The position numbers and the translations under genes are program-made. The notes under the pieces were generated by a model. The model was given only the letters and a program-made list of their open reading frames with translations. It had not been told where the DNA came from and did not search any database. From Pseudomonas sp. URMO17WK12:I11 (GTDB lineage Bacteria; Pseudomonadota; Gammaproteobacteria; Pseudomonadales; Pseudomonadaceae), in assembly GCF_007677725.1 (NCBI RefSeq), contig NZ_VEDF01000014.1, positions 1 to 64,000 on the forward strand: 64,000 nt of DNA, in the 5' to 3' direction. This document shows, piece by piece, positions 26,295 to 34,719 of the stretch; position 1 is the first letter of the stretch; each line of letters starts with the position of its first letter.

Positions 26295-26762
26295 TCAAGG
26301 CCTGCTTTGACGTTGGCGCAGCTGGCGCTTGAGCTCCTGCAGCGGTGGGGCGTAGAAGAAGCCGAAAGAGACGCTGCCCGTGCGTCCTTTGACGGCATGG
26401 TGCAGGCGGTGGGCACGGTGCAGACGTTTCAGGTATCGGTTGATCGGCCGCAACGTGCGCGGCCAATGCCGGTGAAACAGGCCGTCATGGGCCACGATAT
26501 ACAGCAATCCATAGCCGGCCACTCCGCCACCCACCCATTGCAGCGGCGCATGCCCGGCCTTGCCGAGGGCGATCAGCGTCGCGGCGATCACGCCGAGCGC
26601 CAGCAGATAAACGTCATTGGTTTCCAGCATGCCCAGCTGCGGCTCATGGTGTGAGCGGTGCAGCCACCAGCCCCAGCCATGCATGATGTACTTGTGGGCC
26701 AGCGTACCGACACCTTCCATGGCCACCAAGGTGCCAAGCAGCACGGCGAGATTGAACAGCAT
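26295..26762 (-). CDS. CrtZ-like beta-carotene hydroxylase family protein
   Basis: A 155-residue membrane protein of the fatty acid hydroxylase/CrtZ family. The histidine clusters for a diiron site are present: HKYIMHGWGWWLHRSHHEP, AHDGLFHRHWP and RLHRAHRLHHAVKG. Several hydrophobic segments lie between them. In carotenoid makers CrtZ forms zeaxanthin, but no crt genes are in this window, so the substrate here may be another lipid. The start at 26762 is favoured; a longer frame to 26984 lacks support. Confidence 0.8.
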   Translation of the reverse strand: MLFNLAVLLGTLVAMEGVGTLAHKYIMHGWGWWLHRSHHEPQLGMLETNDVYLLALGVIAATLIALGKAGHAPLQWVGGGVAGYGLLYIVAHDGLFHRHWPRTLRPINRYLKRLHRAHRLHHAVKGRTGSVSFGFFYAPPLQELKRQLRQRQSRP

Positions 26763-27143
26763 GTGAGGTCCGCGGCGAAAAAGAATGGCGCAAGGGTAAC
26801 GATTAGCCGGGTTTTTTTCCACGCAGCCTTGACCGGCTGTAGGACGATTCCTGATGAACGTACTGTCATGATTTTGCCCTTGACCCCTTGAACTCGGCGG
26901 CGTAAGTTCCGCGACGCAATTTTGCATCCCCGAACAGGAGCCCCGCTTTTGGACAGTAGTCCCAGTCGCTTGCGACAGGTCCACTCGGCGAGCTAGTTCG
27001 GCACCTTTCGCCGCTGCCTTGCCATTGGCCAGGTGGTGGAGCCCTCAGCCCTCAACGGCTGCCTCCCCCCTTTTCCATCCGTGGTCCTGCGCATTACCTG
27101 CTTGGTCAATGATGCGGGCATGTGCCCGTGGAAGAGGTTTGCT
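26763..27143 (+). other. Long structured leader upstream of mgtC-like gene
   Basis: A 381-base stretch without a supported gene. It holds several short hairpins on the plus strand, GTCGC/GCGAC at 26965-26976, CGGCGA/TCGCCG at 26986-27013, and GGGCA/TGCCC just before the Shine-Dalgarno site. Such a leader suggests RNA-level control of the mgtC-like gene, as known for mgtA/mgtC leaders, but I do not match it to a named riboswitch. It also carries the divergent promoter for the CrtZ-like gene. Confidence 0.3.
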
Positions 27144-27857
27144 ATGGATTGGAAAGTCTTTCTGCTGCGCGTTGCGGTCGCCTTGCTGCTGGGCGCCATG
27201 ATCGGTGCCGAGCGTCAGCTGCGCCAACGCCTTACGGGGCTGCGCACCAACGCCCTGGTCAGTACCGGTGCCTGTCTGTTCGTGCTGATGACCCAGGCGG
27301 TGCCTGGCATGGCGCCGACCGATGCCTCGCGCGTGGCCGCTTACGTGGTTTCCGGTATCGGGTTTCTCGGCGGTGGCGTGATCATGCGCGACGGTTTCAA
27401 TGTCCGCGGCCTGAACACTGCAGCAACCCTGTGGTGCACGGCCGCCGTGGGCGTACTGTGCAGCCTGGGGCTGCTGCTCGAGGCAGCGCTGGGTAGCCTG
27501 GTGGTGCTATGCGCTAACATTTTGTTGCGCGAGATCGCCCAACGCATCGATCGCCAGGAGATGCTGCCGGCCAGTGAGGTCGAACAGCACTACGAGGTTC
27601 GCGTGGTTTGCCGCGCCGAGGATGAAATCCAGGTGCGCAGCCTCATGCTGCACAGCCTGTGTGATCCGCAGTTGCGCCTGCAATCGCTGCACAGCGAGGA
27701 CTTGAGCGACCCTGCACGGCTGGAAGTGCGCGCAGAAGTGCTTGGCGATCCGCAGGCACCGACGCAGCTCGAACGCCTGGTCAGCCGCGTGAGCCTGGAA
27801 AAAGGCGTCAGCTCGGTTCGTTGGCAGCTCCGCCCACAGACCCTCTCGGCTGATTGA
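27144..27857 (+). CDS. mgtC: MgtC/SapB family membrane protein
   Basis: A 237-residue protein with an N-terminal membrane domain: AVALLLGAMIGAERQLRQRLTGLRTNALVSTGACLFVLM and VVSGIGFLGGGVIMRDGFNVRGLNTAATLWCTAAVGVL carry the typical MgtC sequence. A C-terminal ACT-like cytoplasmic domain follows. MgtC inhibits F1Fo ATP synthase and supports growth at low Mg2+ or inside hosts. GAGG lies ahead of the ATG. The gene is convergent with a diguanylate cyclase. Confidence 0.92.
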   Translation: MDWKVFLLRVAVALLLGAMIGAERQLRQRLTGLRTNALVSTGACLFVLMTQAVPGMAPTDASRVAAYVVSGIGFLGGGVIMRDGFNVRGLNTAATLWCTAAVGVLCSLGLLLEAALGSLVVLCANILLREIAQRIDRQEMLPASEVEQHYEVRVVCRAEDEIQVRSLMLHSLCDPQLRLQSLHSEDLSDPARLEVRAEVLGDPQAPTQLERLVSRVSLEKGVSSVRWQLRPQTLSAD

Positions 27858-27866
27858 TGCTCGGTT

Positions 27867-29432
27867 TCATTGTGTGTCTGCACTGAACGCCGCTGCCACT
27901 GTATAACCGTCACGCCCGCGGCGCTTGGCTTCGTACAGCGCCGCATCGGCGGCGGCCATCAAGCGCTCGGCAGAGCACTCGCCCTGCGCAGGTTCGGCAA
28001 CGGCAATGCCGGCACTGGCTGACACCCAGCCCACAGGGCTGCCGTCATGCACGATGGCCTGTCGACGTAGCGCCTGCATGATCTCGTCGACGACCAGCTC
28101 CGCGCCGGGCACATCCGTGGCTGGCAACAACAGCGTGAACTCCTCGCCGCCATAGCGCACGGCCAGGTCCGCCGGGCGTTTCAGGGCCGTTTGCAGCACC
28201 TCGGCAAAGCGCTTGAGGCATTGATCGCCTGCCGGATGGCCATAGCGGTCGTTGTAGCGCTTGAAATAGTCCAGGTCCAGCATCACCAGGGCGACCGGAT
28301 AGCCCTGGCGTCGCGCCCGTTTCAGCTCGGCCTCGAACACGGCATCGAGGCGTCGCCGATTGCCCAGGCCCGTCAGGCTGTCGGTCAAGGCCAAGGATTT
28401 CAGGGTCTGGTGTGCCTGATGCAAGGCACGCTCGATGGCGATGCGCTCGCGCAACTGGCGCAGCACGATCCAGCCGAATGCCGCCAGACCTGCCAGCAGC
28501 AATAGCAGTACCGCCACAGATTTCAATACATCACGCCGCCAGGGCGCGATGATCGATTCGCGTGACAACCCTGCCTCCACCACCAGTGGATAACTGGACA
28601 AGGCCCGATACGCATAAAGCCGCGCGGTGCCGTCCACTACCGCTATGGTCTCGACCAGTCCCTCATCGGCGTAAGGCAGATGATTGCGAAACACCTCGCT
28701 GTCGGCGAGGCTGCGCCCTACGACCTGATCCACGAACGGGCGCCGCACCAGGATGGTGCCGTCGCGCTTGGCCAGCACCAGCGCGCCGAGCTCATCGATC
28801 TTGAAATCACCGTAGTAGCGCACGAACCAGTCGACCTTGATGGTGCCGAGCAACACGCCGGCGAAGCTGCCATCGGGGTTATCCAGGCGGCGCGAGATCG
28901 GGATGATCAGGTCGCCCGTGGCACGGCTTCGCACGACTGCACCGATGTGCACGCGGCGATCGGTGTGGGTGCGGTGGTAGATGAAATACTCGCGATCGGC
29001 GTTATTGGCGTTGGCCGGCGTGGCCGACCGGTCGGTCACGATCCAGCGTCCGTCCGGGCCATAGACGAACAACCCATGCAGTTGCGGCATGATCGCCATT
29101 TGCTGCGACAACAGCGCATGCAGCCGTTGCCGATCGATGCGGGCAAAGCCATCGCCCTCCAGCCGCTCGGCCAGCGCCGCAGTGATGGCGTCGACCTGGC
29201 GAATGGCATCCTCGGCATGCTGGCTGGTGGCTCTGGCGAGGTTGGTGACCATGTTCTGTGCATTGCTGAACGCCTGCCGATAATCGCGCCAGGTGCGCCA
29301 GCCCTCGACGACCACGAACGTCAGCATGACCACGGCCATGAACGACAGCACCAGGCGGAACAGAGCCGCAGCACGGCCTTCGCCGCCTGGCGTCAGTTGC
29401 CCCTCCTCATCCGGTTTTTTCGCCGTGTTCAT
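27867..29432 (-). CDS. Membrane-bound diguanylate cyclase with periplasmic dCACHE-like sensor
   Basis: A 521-residue protein. A first transmembrane helix lies near the N terminus (ALFRLVLSFMAVVMLTFVVV), then a periplasmic sensor of about 270 residues resembling Cache domains, a second helix (VAVLLLLLAGLAAFGWIVL) and a GGDEF domain. The active site reads GGEEF and the allosteric I-site RPAD (RxxD) is five residues upstream, so a product-inhibited active enzyme is expected. The start at 29432 is supported by AGGA. No EAL domain. Confidence 0.92.
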   Translation of the reverse strand: MNTAKKPDEEGQLTPGGEGRAAALFRLVLSFMAVVMLTFVVVEGWRTWRDYRQAFSNAQNMVTNLARATSQHAEDAIRQVDAITAALAERLEGDGFARIDRQRLHALLSQQMAIMPQLHGLFVYGPDGRWIVTDRSATPANANNADREYFIYHRTHTDRRVHIGAVVRSRATGDLIIPISRRLDNPDGSFAGVLLGTIKVDWFVRYYGDFKIDELGALVLAKRDGTILVRRPFVDQVVGRSLADSEVFRNHLPYADEGLVETIAVVDGTARLYAYRALSSYPLVVEAGLSRESIIAPWRRDVLKSVAVLLLLLAGLAAFGWIVLRQLRERIAIERALHQAHQTLKSLALTDSLTGLGNRRRLDAVFEAELKRARRQGYPVALVMLDLDYFKRYNDRYGHPAGDQCLKRFAEVLQTALKRPADLAVRYGGEEFTLLLPATDVPGAELVVDEIMQALRRQAIVHDGSPVGWVSASAGIAVAEPAQGECSAERLMAAADAALYEAKRRGRDGYTVAAAFSADTQ

Positions 29433-29591
29433 CAAATTCCTGCCTTCAAGCCCATGCCTGGTCTGACCCTGAACCGCCGCGCAGGTGCCTTCTGCAGCGA
29501 ACGAAGGCAAGAAAAACGAAACCTTTGCTGCGCGACAGGGCTCAACAGTCTGCGACACTGAGGTCGCGCCAACGGTTAGAAGGAGTCAGGC

Positions 29592-30092
29592 ATGAGCAAT
29601 CTGTTCATTAAACGCGCTGGGTTGTCGCTGGTACTGGGCATGGCGTCGCTGCACGCAATGGCCGCCACCTCCGATGATTTCGTCGAAGCCGCCACCGAAG
29701 CAGGCATCGCCGAAGTGGTCACCGGCAAGCTGGCACAGGAAAAAAGCCAGAATGCCGAGATCAAGGGCTTCGCTGACATGATGGTCACCGATCATACCAA
29801 GGCCAACCAAGAGTTGGCTGACATCGCCCGTAAGCTGGACATCAGCGTGCCAGATGAAGCAGCGCTGACCGACAAAGTGAAAAAGGTCATCCTGGAATGG
29901 CGTGACGAGTCGTTCGACAAGTCGTACGTGAACAACCAGGTCGATGCCCACGAAAAGGCCGTCGAGTTGTACAAGAAAGAAGCCGCCTCCTCGGATAAAG
30001 CCGAGCTGAAAGCCTTCGCTGCGAAAACGCTGCCGACCCTTGAAGCCCACCTGCAAAAAGCCAAGGCCCTGCAGACTACCCACGGTAAATAA
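29592..30092 (+). CDS. DUF4142 periplasmic protein
   Basis: A 166-residue exported helical protein. A signal peptide (KRAGLSLVLGMASLHAMAA) is followed by a long ferritin-like helical DUF4142 domain (EVVTGKLAQEKSQNAEIKGFADMMVTDHTKANQEL). The family is linked to envelope stress tolerance. GGAG precedes the ATG. It is the first of a likely two-gene unit with the small protein 24 bases downstream. Confidence 0.88.
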   Translation: MSNLFIKRAGLSLVLGMASLHAMAATSDDFVEAATEAGIAEVVTGKLAQEKSQNAEIKGFADMMVTDHTKANQELADIARKLDISVPDEAALTDKVKKVILEWRDESFDKSYVNNQVDAHEKAVELYKKEAASSDKAELKAFAAKTLPTLEAHLQKAKALQTTHGK

Positions 30093-30116
30093 CTGACTGA
30101 CGAATTGAGGCCACAG

Positions 30117-30380
30117 ATGAGTAACGATGCACTGCGAAGCGAAATCCTGACCCGTTTGCTACACGCCCATCCCCATGGGCTCGGCAAGGAGCTGCTGGAC
30201 AACTATCGCGGAGAGAAAGCCGTGGCCGGCATGCTCAAGACGTTGCAAGAGGGCGGCCTCATCCAGGATGGCGCCGTGGCGGTCGATGATGCGCACGAAA
30301 TCAGCGTGCATTATCCGATCAAACTGTCCTCGGCAGGTGTCGAGGCAGCCAAGCAAGTCGAGGGGCAAGTCGAGGGCTGA
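30117..30380 (+). CDS. Small hypothetical protein, winged-helix-like
   Basis: An 87-residue soluble protein starting MSNDALRSEILTRLLHAHPHGLGKELLDNYRGEK, with a helix pattern compatible with a winged-helix fold. No catalytic motif is visible. GAGG precedes the ATG and it follows DUF4142 closely. Function unknown. Confidence 0.65.
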   Translation: MSNDALRSEILTRLLHAHPHGLGKELLDNYRGEKAVAGMLKTLQEGGLIQDGAVAVDDAHEISVHYPIKLSSAGVEAAKQVEGQVEG

Positions 30381-30386
30381 TGCCCC

Positions 30387-30420
30387 CTCACCCATCGCCG
30401 GACAGCCGGCGATGGGTGAG
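30387..30420. terminator. Long intergenic hairpin
   Basis: A perfect 15-bp inverted repeat (30387-30401 with 30406-30420) with loop ACAG sits between the small plus-strand gene and the convergent acidic gene. Without a T tract, it is a likely bidirectional 3'-end structure. Confidence 0.6.
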
Positions 30421-30425
30421 CCCGT

Positions 30426-30596
30426 TCATTTATCCGTGTTGCCCTTCTCCACATCCCTGGGCGGTTTCGCTGGACCTTGCGGGTCTACCTGTGGGTCGTC
30501 GAGATCAGGCGAGTCAGGATCGAAGCCCAGCTCATCTGCGTCTTCGGCGTGCTCCGAGGAATGTGGCCCCTTGTGTTGCTGCTCGGTGTTGTTCAT
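30426..30596 (-). CDS. Small acidic hypothetical protein
   Basis: A 56-residue hydrophilic protein (MNNTEQQHKGPHSSEHAEDADELGF at the start, Asp/Pro repeats later), with a GGAGAG site twelve bases before the ATG. Probably disordered; similar in style to the acidic protein at 1563-1733. Function unknown. Confidence 0.6.
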   Translation of the reverse strand: MNNTEQQHKGPHSSEHAEDADELGFDPDSPDLDDPQVDPQGPAKPPRDVEKGNTDK

Positions 30597-30687
30597 GCGT
30601 CGCTCTCCGATGAATGTCTATTAGAGAACCCACCCGGGCAGCGAAGTTTGATCTGATTGCAGCAAGCCTGCTGCCAGCACCTGTCTT

Positions 30688-31365
30688 TCAGCGTGGCGCG
30701 TGTCCGATGCCTGCGCCGTCCAATCCCATCTGCCAAAAGTCGGCTTCGAGCCGTGAGGCCTGGCCAAAAATATGCGCCAGATCGGCGAAGCGCTGCTCGG
30801 TCATGCTGCGCGCCGCCAATTCATCCAAGTGCCGCCGCGCAGCAGCGGCGACGCCCTGATAAGCATCACCGGCGTACTCGCCAATCCATTCTCGATACGG
30901 GTGGTCGTTCAGATCGCCAATGCGCTGCGCCAGGCTACGGCCGATCTCGGCATAGCCGATCACGCACGGAGCCAGTGCCGCATGCAGCTCCAACAGATCG
31001 CCTGCTGCGCCGCAGTCAAGCACGTAACGGGTGTAGGCCACGGTAGCCTGGTGCTCCGGCGCCGCCTCGATATCGGCTTGCGACAGTCCCCAGCGGGCAC
31101 AGAGGCGCAGGTGCAGTTCGGTTTCATCGAGAATGGCCGCCAAGCCCGCCTGCGCGGCGCGGATATCGACGGGCAGGCGACTTTTGTAGGCAGCCAGTGC
31201 CCACGCCCGAGCGAATTGAATCAGAAACAGGTAGTCCTGGATCAGGTAGGTGCGAAATGCAGCCTCAGGCAATGTGCCCTCGCCCATCTGACGGACGAAG
31301 TCATGATCCACATAGGTGCTCCATTGCTCATGGCTAGCCGTTTTGAGGCGCTCGAAAATATCCAC
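30688..31365 (-). CDS. tenA: TenA thiaminase II (cysteine type)
   Basis: A 225-residue TenA_C-type protein. Residues match B. subtilis TenA: Asp44 in YLIQDY, the nucleophile Cys134 in LAPCVIGYAEIG, and Glu207 in RLEADFW. It hydrolyses aminopyrimidines such as aminomethyl-HMP to HMP for thiamine salvage. The start is GTG at 31365, with GAGGAGGG inside the tail of the upstream tenA; the stop-to-start gap is three bases. It is second gene of a TPP riboswitch operon. Confidence 0.93.
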   Translation of the reverse strand: MDIFERLKTASHEQWSTYVDHDFVRQMGEGTLPEAAFRTYLIQDYLFLIQFARAWALAAYKSRLPVDIRAAQAGLAAILDETELHLRLCARWGLSQADIEAAPEHQATVAYTRYVLDCGAAGDLLELHAALAPCVIGYAEIGRSLAQRIGDLNDHPYREWIGEYAGDAYQGVAAAARRHLDELAARSMTEQRFADLAHIFGQASRLEADFWQMGLDGAGIGHAPR

Positions 31366-31368
31366 GGC

Positions 31369-32016
31369 TTAACCCTCCTCGGCGTACACGGCATCGAAGA
31401 ACGCCAGCTCCAGCGCCACGCTGCGGCGATAGAAATCGCTGGCGAGCGCCGCGTGTTGCGGGCCGACGCGATCAAGCTCGGTCTGCAGAAACGTTACGAA
31501 ATCGCAGAATGCCGGGTTGTCATGCAGGGTGATCCATTCAGCGTGCACGAAGTTGTCGGGCAACGGCTTGGGCGCAGCGCTCGCCCAGTCCAGGTACAAG
31601 CCTTCGGCGACATTCAGCACCGCCAGGGCTGCGGCGTAGGATCGCGTCGCCGCCGCTTCCTGCATGATCGCCTTGAACCCCGCGGTAGGCGCCGTGTCGG
31701 CAGGCGTGGCGCGCTGCTCAGGGCTTACGCCCAATGCTTCGAATGCGCGCAGGAAGTAGGTGTTTTCCTCGCTGCTGATCATGCCGGCGAAACGGCCCAG
31801 GCACAGGCGTGCGGCAAAGGTGTCGGCGCTGGCGATGGCCGCGCCCAGCAGGGTCAGGAAGCTGTCGAGAAAACGGTGATCCTGCACCAGGTAACGAACC
31901 ATGACCGGGTCGGCCAGGCTACCGGCACACAACTCGGTGACGAAGCGGTGGCTCACCGCAGCGGTCCAGGCTGACTGGTTTTGGCGTTTGAGCGTTTCAC
32001 TGAAGCGTTCGGTCAT
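31369..32016 (-). CDS. TenA-family protein, non-cysteine (TenA_E-like)
   Basis: A 215-residue TenA-family helical protein. Asp46 (RYLVQDHRF) matches the conserved acid, but the position of the catalytic Cys is occupied by a segment without Cys (ALAVLNVAEGLYLDWA), as in the TenA_E group with a Glu instead. It probably acts on a different thiamine breakdown product than its neighbour. First gene after the TPP riboswitch; AAGGGGA precedes the ATG. Confidence 0.85.
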   Translation of the reverse strand: MTERFSETLKRQNQSAWTAAVSHRFVTELCAGSLADPVMVRYLVQDHRFLDSFLTLLGAAIASADTFAARLCLGRFAGMISSEENTYFLRAFEALGVSPEQRATPADTAPTAGFKAIMQEAAATRSYAAALAVLNVAEGLYLDWASAAPKPLPDNFVHAEWITLHDNPAFCDFVTFLQTELDRVGPQHAALASDFYRRSVALELAFFDAVYAEEG

Positions 32017-32043
32017 GCAGCTGTCCCCTTATTGGGCAAGACA

Positions 32044-32203
32044 GCGAGGCCAGTGCGGCTGGGCAGTGGATGGCCTCGCAGTGAGGCCGGCAGGAAGGCA
32101 GGTCAATATCCCATCCCTTCGCCGGCATTATCCGGATCAGGTTCGAAGGGTCACCGCGCTGCGCAGGCCAGCGGTATCTCAGCCCGTTGCCGGGCTCCCC
32201 TTG
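32044..32203 (-). promoter_or_regulatory. TPP riboswitch and expression platform
   Basis: Reading the minus strand, the THI element runs from about 32203 to 32111: GGGCTGAGATACC, then ACCCTTCGAACCTGATC, CGGATAATGCCGGCGAAGGG. These are the pyrimidine and pyrophosphate sensor arms. Downstream, 32071-32079 can pair either with 32083-32088 (GGCCTC/GAGGCC) or with 32044-32052 (9 bp), two mutually exclusive hairpins that fit a switch. It controls the two tenA genes. No gene lies between it and 32391. Confidence 0.95.
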
Positions 32204-32391
32204 GTAGGGCTCAGGTATACAGCGCTGAGGGGCAATTGTCACCCCCGATGAATATCCCGACTGCGAGATATGAGGTGCGAGGTGCGAGGTGGTGGCTCAA
32301 CGGCCTGGCTAACGGCGTTTTGCCACCAGTCATCACGCTGTCACCTCCCTGTCGTATTTTCAGGCACCTCCCAGGGTCAGGAATACCTGCA

Positions 32392-34719
32392 GTGATCCGC
32401 CGCTCCCTCTCATCGACAGGCCTCTTGCGTCTACTCATCATGATGCTCTGCGCCGCCACCTTGACCTTTCTCTGGGGCTTGCACCTCACCCAGAGCGCGG
32501 CTGCCCGCGACGGGGCGCTGAAGGCCAAGGCCGCCGAGCAACTCAACCTTGCGAGCATCGTCGCGCACAGCCTGCGCCAGCAGATCGACCACGCGCAGCA
32601 GCGTGCGAGCGCCCTGCACCGCGCTTGGCAACTGCCCTCGCCTGAGCGACCCCGGGTTGCCCAGCTGTTGCTCGATGACCCCTTATTCAGCGCCGCGAGT
32701 CTCTATGATCGCCAAGGGCACCGGCTTGCGACGAATCCAGCCAGTCGCCGAGGGTCATTGCCGGGTGAGTGGCTCAAACAGCTGCAACTGCACGTTGCTG
32801 ATCATGGCTTCAAGCCTGTGCTGGCAAACGTCGTGCCGCACTCGGTGGCAACGCTCACAGCCGCAGCGGGGCTGGTGTTCCTGCTGCCTTTGCCTGACGC
32901 CGCCGGGCGTGAGATCGGGGCTGTTTTGTGCGTGCAACTGAACACCGAAGATCTGGCGGCCTGGGTGCAATCCGTGGATCTGGGCGGCAGCGGCATGCTG
33001 CGGGTGCTGCAGAAGGATGGTGAAGAACGTCTGCGCCTTACTGCGGATGGCGCGGCGGCGCCCGAGCAGGCAATGACGCCGAGCCTGGGCCAAGGCGCCA
33101 CGCCTACCGCGCAGGCGACGCAATACCTTGCTGGCGCGCCCTACCAGAGTCTTTTCCGGCAGGTCCCAGACCGTGGTTTCAGTGTGGTGGTGAGCCAGCG
33201 CCAGGACGAGATCCTCGGGCCCTCGTCCACGGTCTACACGCGGCAGTTCTGGCTGAACCTGAGCATGACCCTGATGATCCTCGCCAGCCTCGCCTGGACC
33301 CTGCGGCTGCTGCGCAAACGTCAGGAGGCCTTCAGCGCCCTGGAACAGGCGCAGCAGGTCAATCAGCAACTGATCGGACGCCTGGAAGATGAGCATCGAC
33401 GCAGCAGCCAGGCCGCCGCCACTGACCACCTCAGCGGGCTGCACAATCGTCGCCAGTTCGTCGAGGTCGCCAGCCAGGCCCTGACCCAGCAGCGCGGCAA
33501 GCGCCGCTTGCTGGCAATGTTGTTCATCGACATGGACCGCTTCAAATCGATCAACGACTCGCTCGGGCACAAGGTCGGCGACCTGCTGCTGCAAGCAGTG
33601 GCCGGGCGCATTCAGCGCCTGCTCGAACCCGGCGACGAGGCCTCGCGCTTTGGCGGAGATGAGTTTGTCGTGCTGCTGGCCGGCGAGCGCAGCGAAGAAC
33701 AGATCGATACCTGGGTGCGCACGCTGGTGCAGAAACTCTCGGCCACTTATGCCCTGGATGGCCAGGAGGTCAATACCAGCCCAAGCGTCGGGGTGAGCAT
33801 CTGTCCACGCGATGGCCAGGACATCGACAGCCTGATCCGCTGCGCCGATGCCGCTATGTACTCGGCCAAGCAAGCTGGGCGTGCCCAGTACCGTTTCTTC
33901 GATCAGTCGCTGAACCTTCCGGATATCCAGGCCTTCACCCTCGAGCAAGCCTTCGGCACGGCGCTGACCGAACGCCAGTTCGAGCTGCACTACCAGCCGC
34001 AGATTCGCCTGGATACCCAGCGTGTCCTAGGGTACGAGGCGCTGGTGCGCTGGCAGCATCCGGAGTTCGGCTTGCTCTACCCTGATCGCTTCATCGGCCT
34101 GGCCGAGCGCAGCGGCTTCATCATCGAGCTGGGCTGGGAGGTCTTGCGCCTGGCTTGCGAGGAGCTGGCCCGCTGGCAACAGCAAGGCCGCGCGGCGCGT
34201 CTGGCGGTCAATGTTTCAGCCCTGCAGTTGCGTCAGACGGATTTCAGCACCAGGCTGTTGGCCGAGCTGCAAGTGCGCGGCATCGATGCCCGGCGATTGG
34301 AACTGGAGATCACCGAAACCACCATTCTCGATCCCGAGGGTACGGCGCTGGATCACCTGCATCGTTTGCGTGACGCGGGGCTGGGCATCAGCCTGGACGA
34401 CTTCGGCCGCGGCTACGCAGGCTTTGCGCATTTGCAGTCGCTGCCGCTGAGCAAACTGAAAATCGACCGCTCGCTGATCGCGCCGCTGTCCAACAGCTAC
34501 GACGACAGCCCGATCGTCTCCTCGACCATCATCCTGGCCAAGCGCCTGGGCCTGGAAGTGGTCGCCGAAGGTGTCGAAACCCGCGAGCAGGTGGTATGCC
34601 TGAAGCTCGCAGGATGCGACATCGCCCAGGGCTACCACTTCAGCCGGCCATTGTCGCCGGCGCAACTGCGCGAGTACCCGCCGTTTCACGGCGTCGAGCA
34701 GCAGGCGCTCACTCTTTGA
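32392..34719 (+). CDS. Membrane GGDEF-EAL protein
   Basis: A 775-residue cyclic-di-GMP protein. A transmembrane helix (LLIMMLCAATLTFLWGL) precedes a periplasmic sensor, a second helix (LSMTLMILASLAWTLRLL), a GGDEF domain with intact GGDEF (SRFGGDEFVVLL) and an EAL domain with EALVRW and DDFGRGYAG. Both active sites look competent, so net activity cannot be deduced. The GTG start at 32392 is favoured by AGGA; an in-frame ATG lies at 32247. Its 3' end overlaps the convergent SDR-SMP30 gene by eleven bases. Confidence 0.92.
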   Translation: MIRRSLSSTGLLRLLIMMLCAATLTFLWGLHLTQSAAARDGALKAKAAEQLNLASIVAHSLRQQIDHAQQRASALHRAWQLPSPERPRVAQLLLDDPLFSAASLYDRQGHRLATNPASRRGSLPGEWLKQLQLHVADHGFKPVLANVVPHSVATLTAAAGLVFLLPLPDAAGREIGAVLCVQLNTEDLAAWVQSVDLGGSGMLRVLQKDGEERLRLTADGAAAPEQAMTPSLGQGATPTAQATQYLAGAPYQSLFRQVPDRGFSVVVSQRQDEILGPSSTVYTRQFWLNLSMTLMILASLAWTLRLLRKRQEAFSALEQAQQVNQQLIGRLEDEHRRSSQAAATDHLSGLHNRRQFVEVASQALTQQRGKRRLLAMLFIDMDRFKSINDSLGHKVGDLLLQAVAGRIQRLLEPGDEASRFGGDEFVVLLAGERSEEQIDTWVRTLVQKLSATYALDGQEVNTSPSVGVSICPRDGQDIDSLIRCADAAMYSAKQAGRAQYRFFDQSLNLPDIQAFTLEQAFGTALTERQFELHYQPQIRLDTQRVLGYEALVRWQHPEFGLLYPDRFIGLAERSGFIIELGWEVLRLACEELARWQQQGRAARLAVNVSALQLRQTDFSTRLLAELQVRGIDARRLELEITETTILDPEGTALDHLHRLRDAGLGISLDDFGRGYAGFAHLQSLPLSKLKIDRSLIAPLSNSYDDSPIVSSTIILAKRLGLEVVAEGVETREQVVCLKLAGCDIAQGYHFSRPLSPAQLREYPPFHGVEQQALTL

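Noticed and set aside
32247..32391. In-frame ATG extension of the GGDEF-EAL protein into the riboswitch side
   Set aside because: The GTG at 32392 has a better ribosome site and the extra residues do not resemble a domain.
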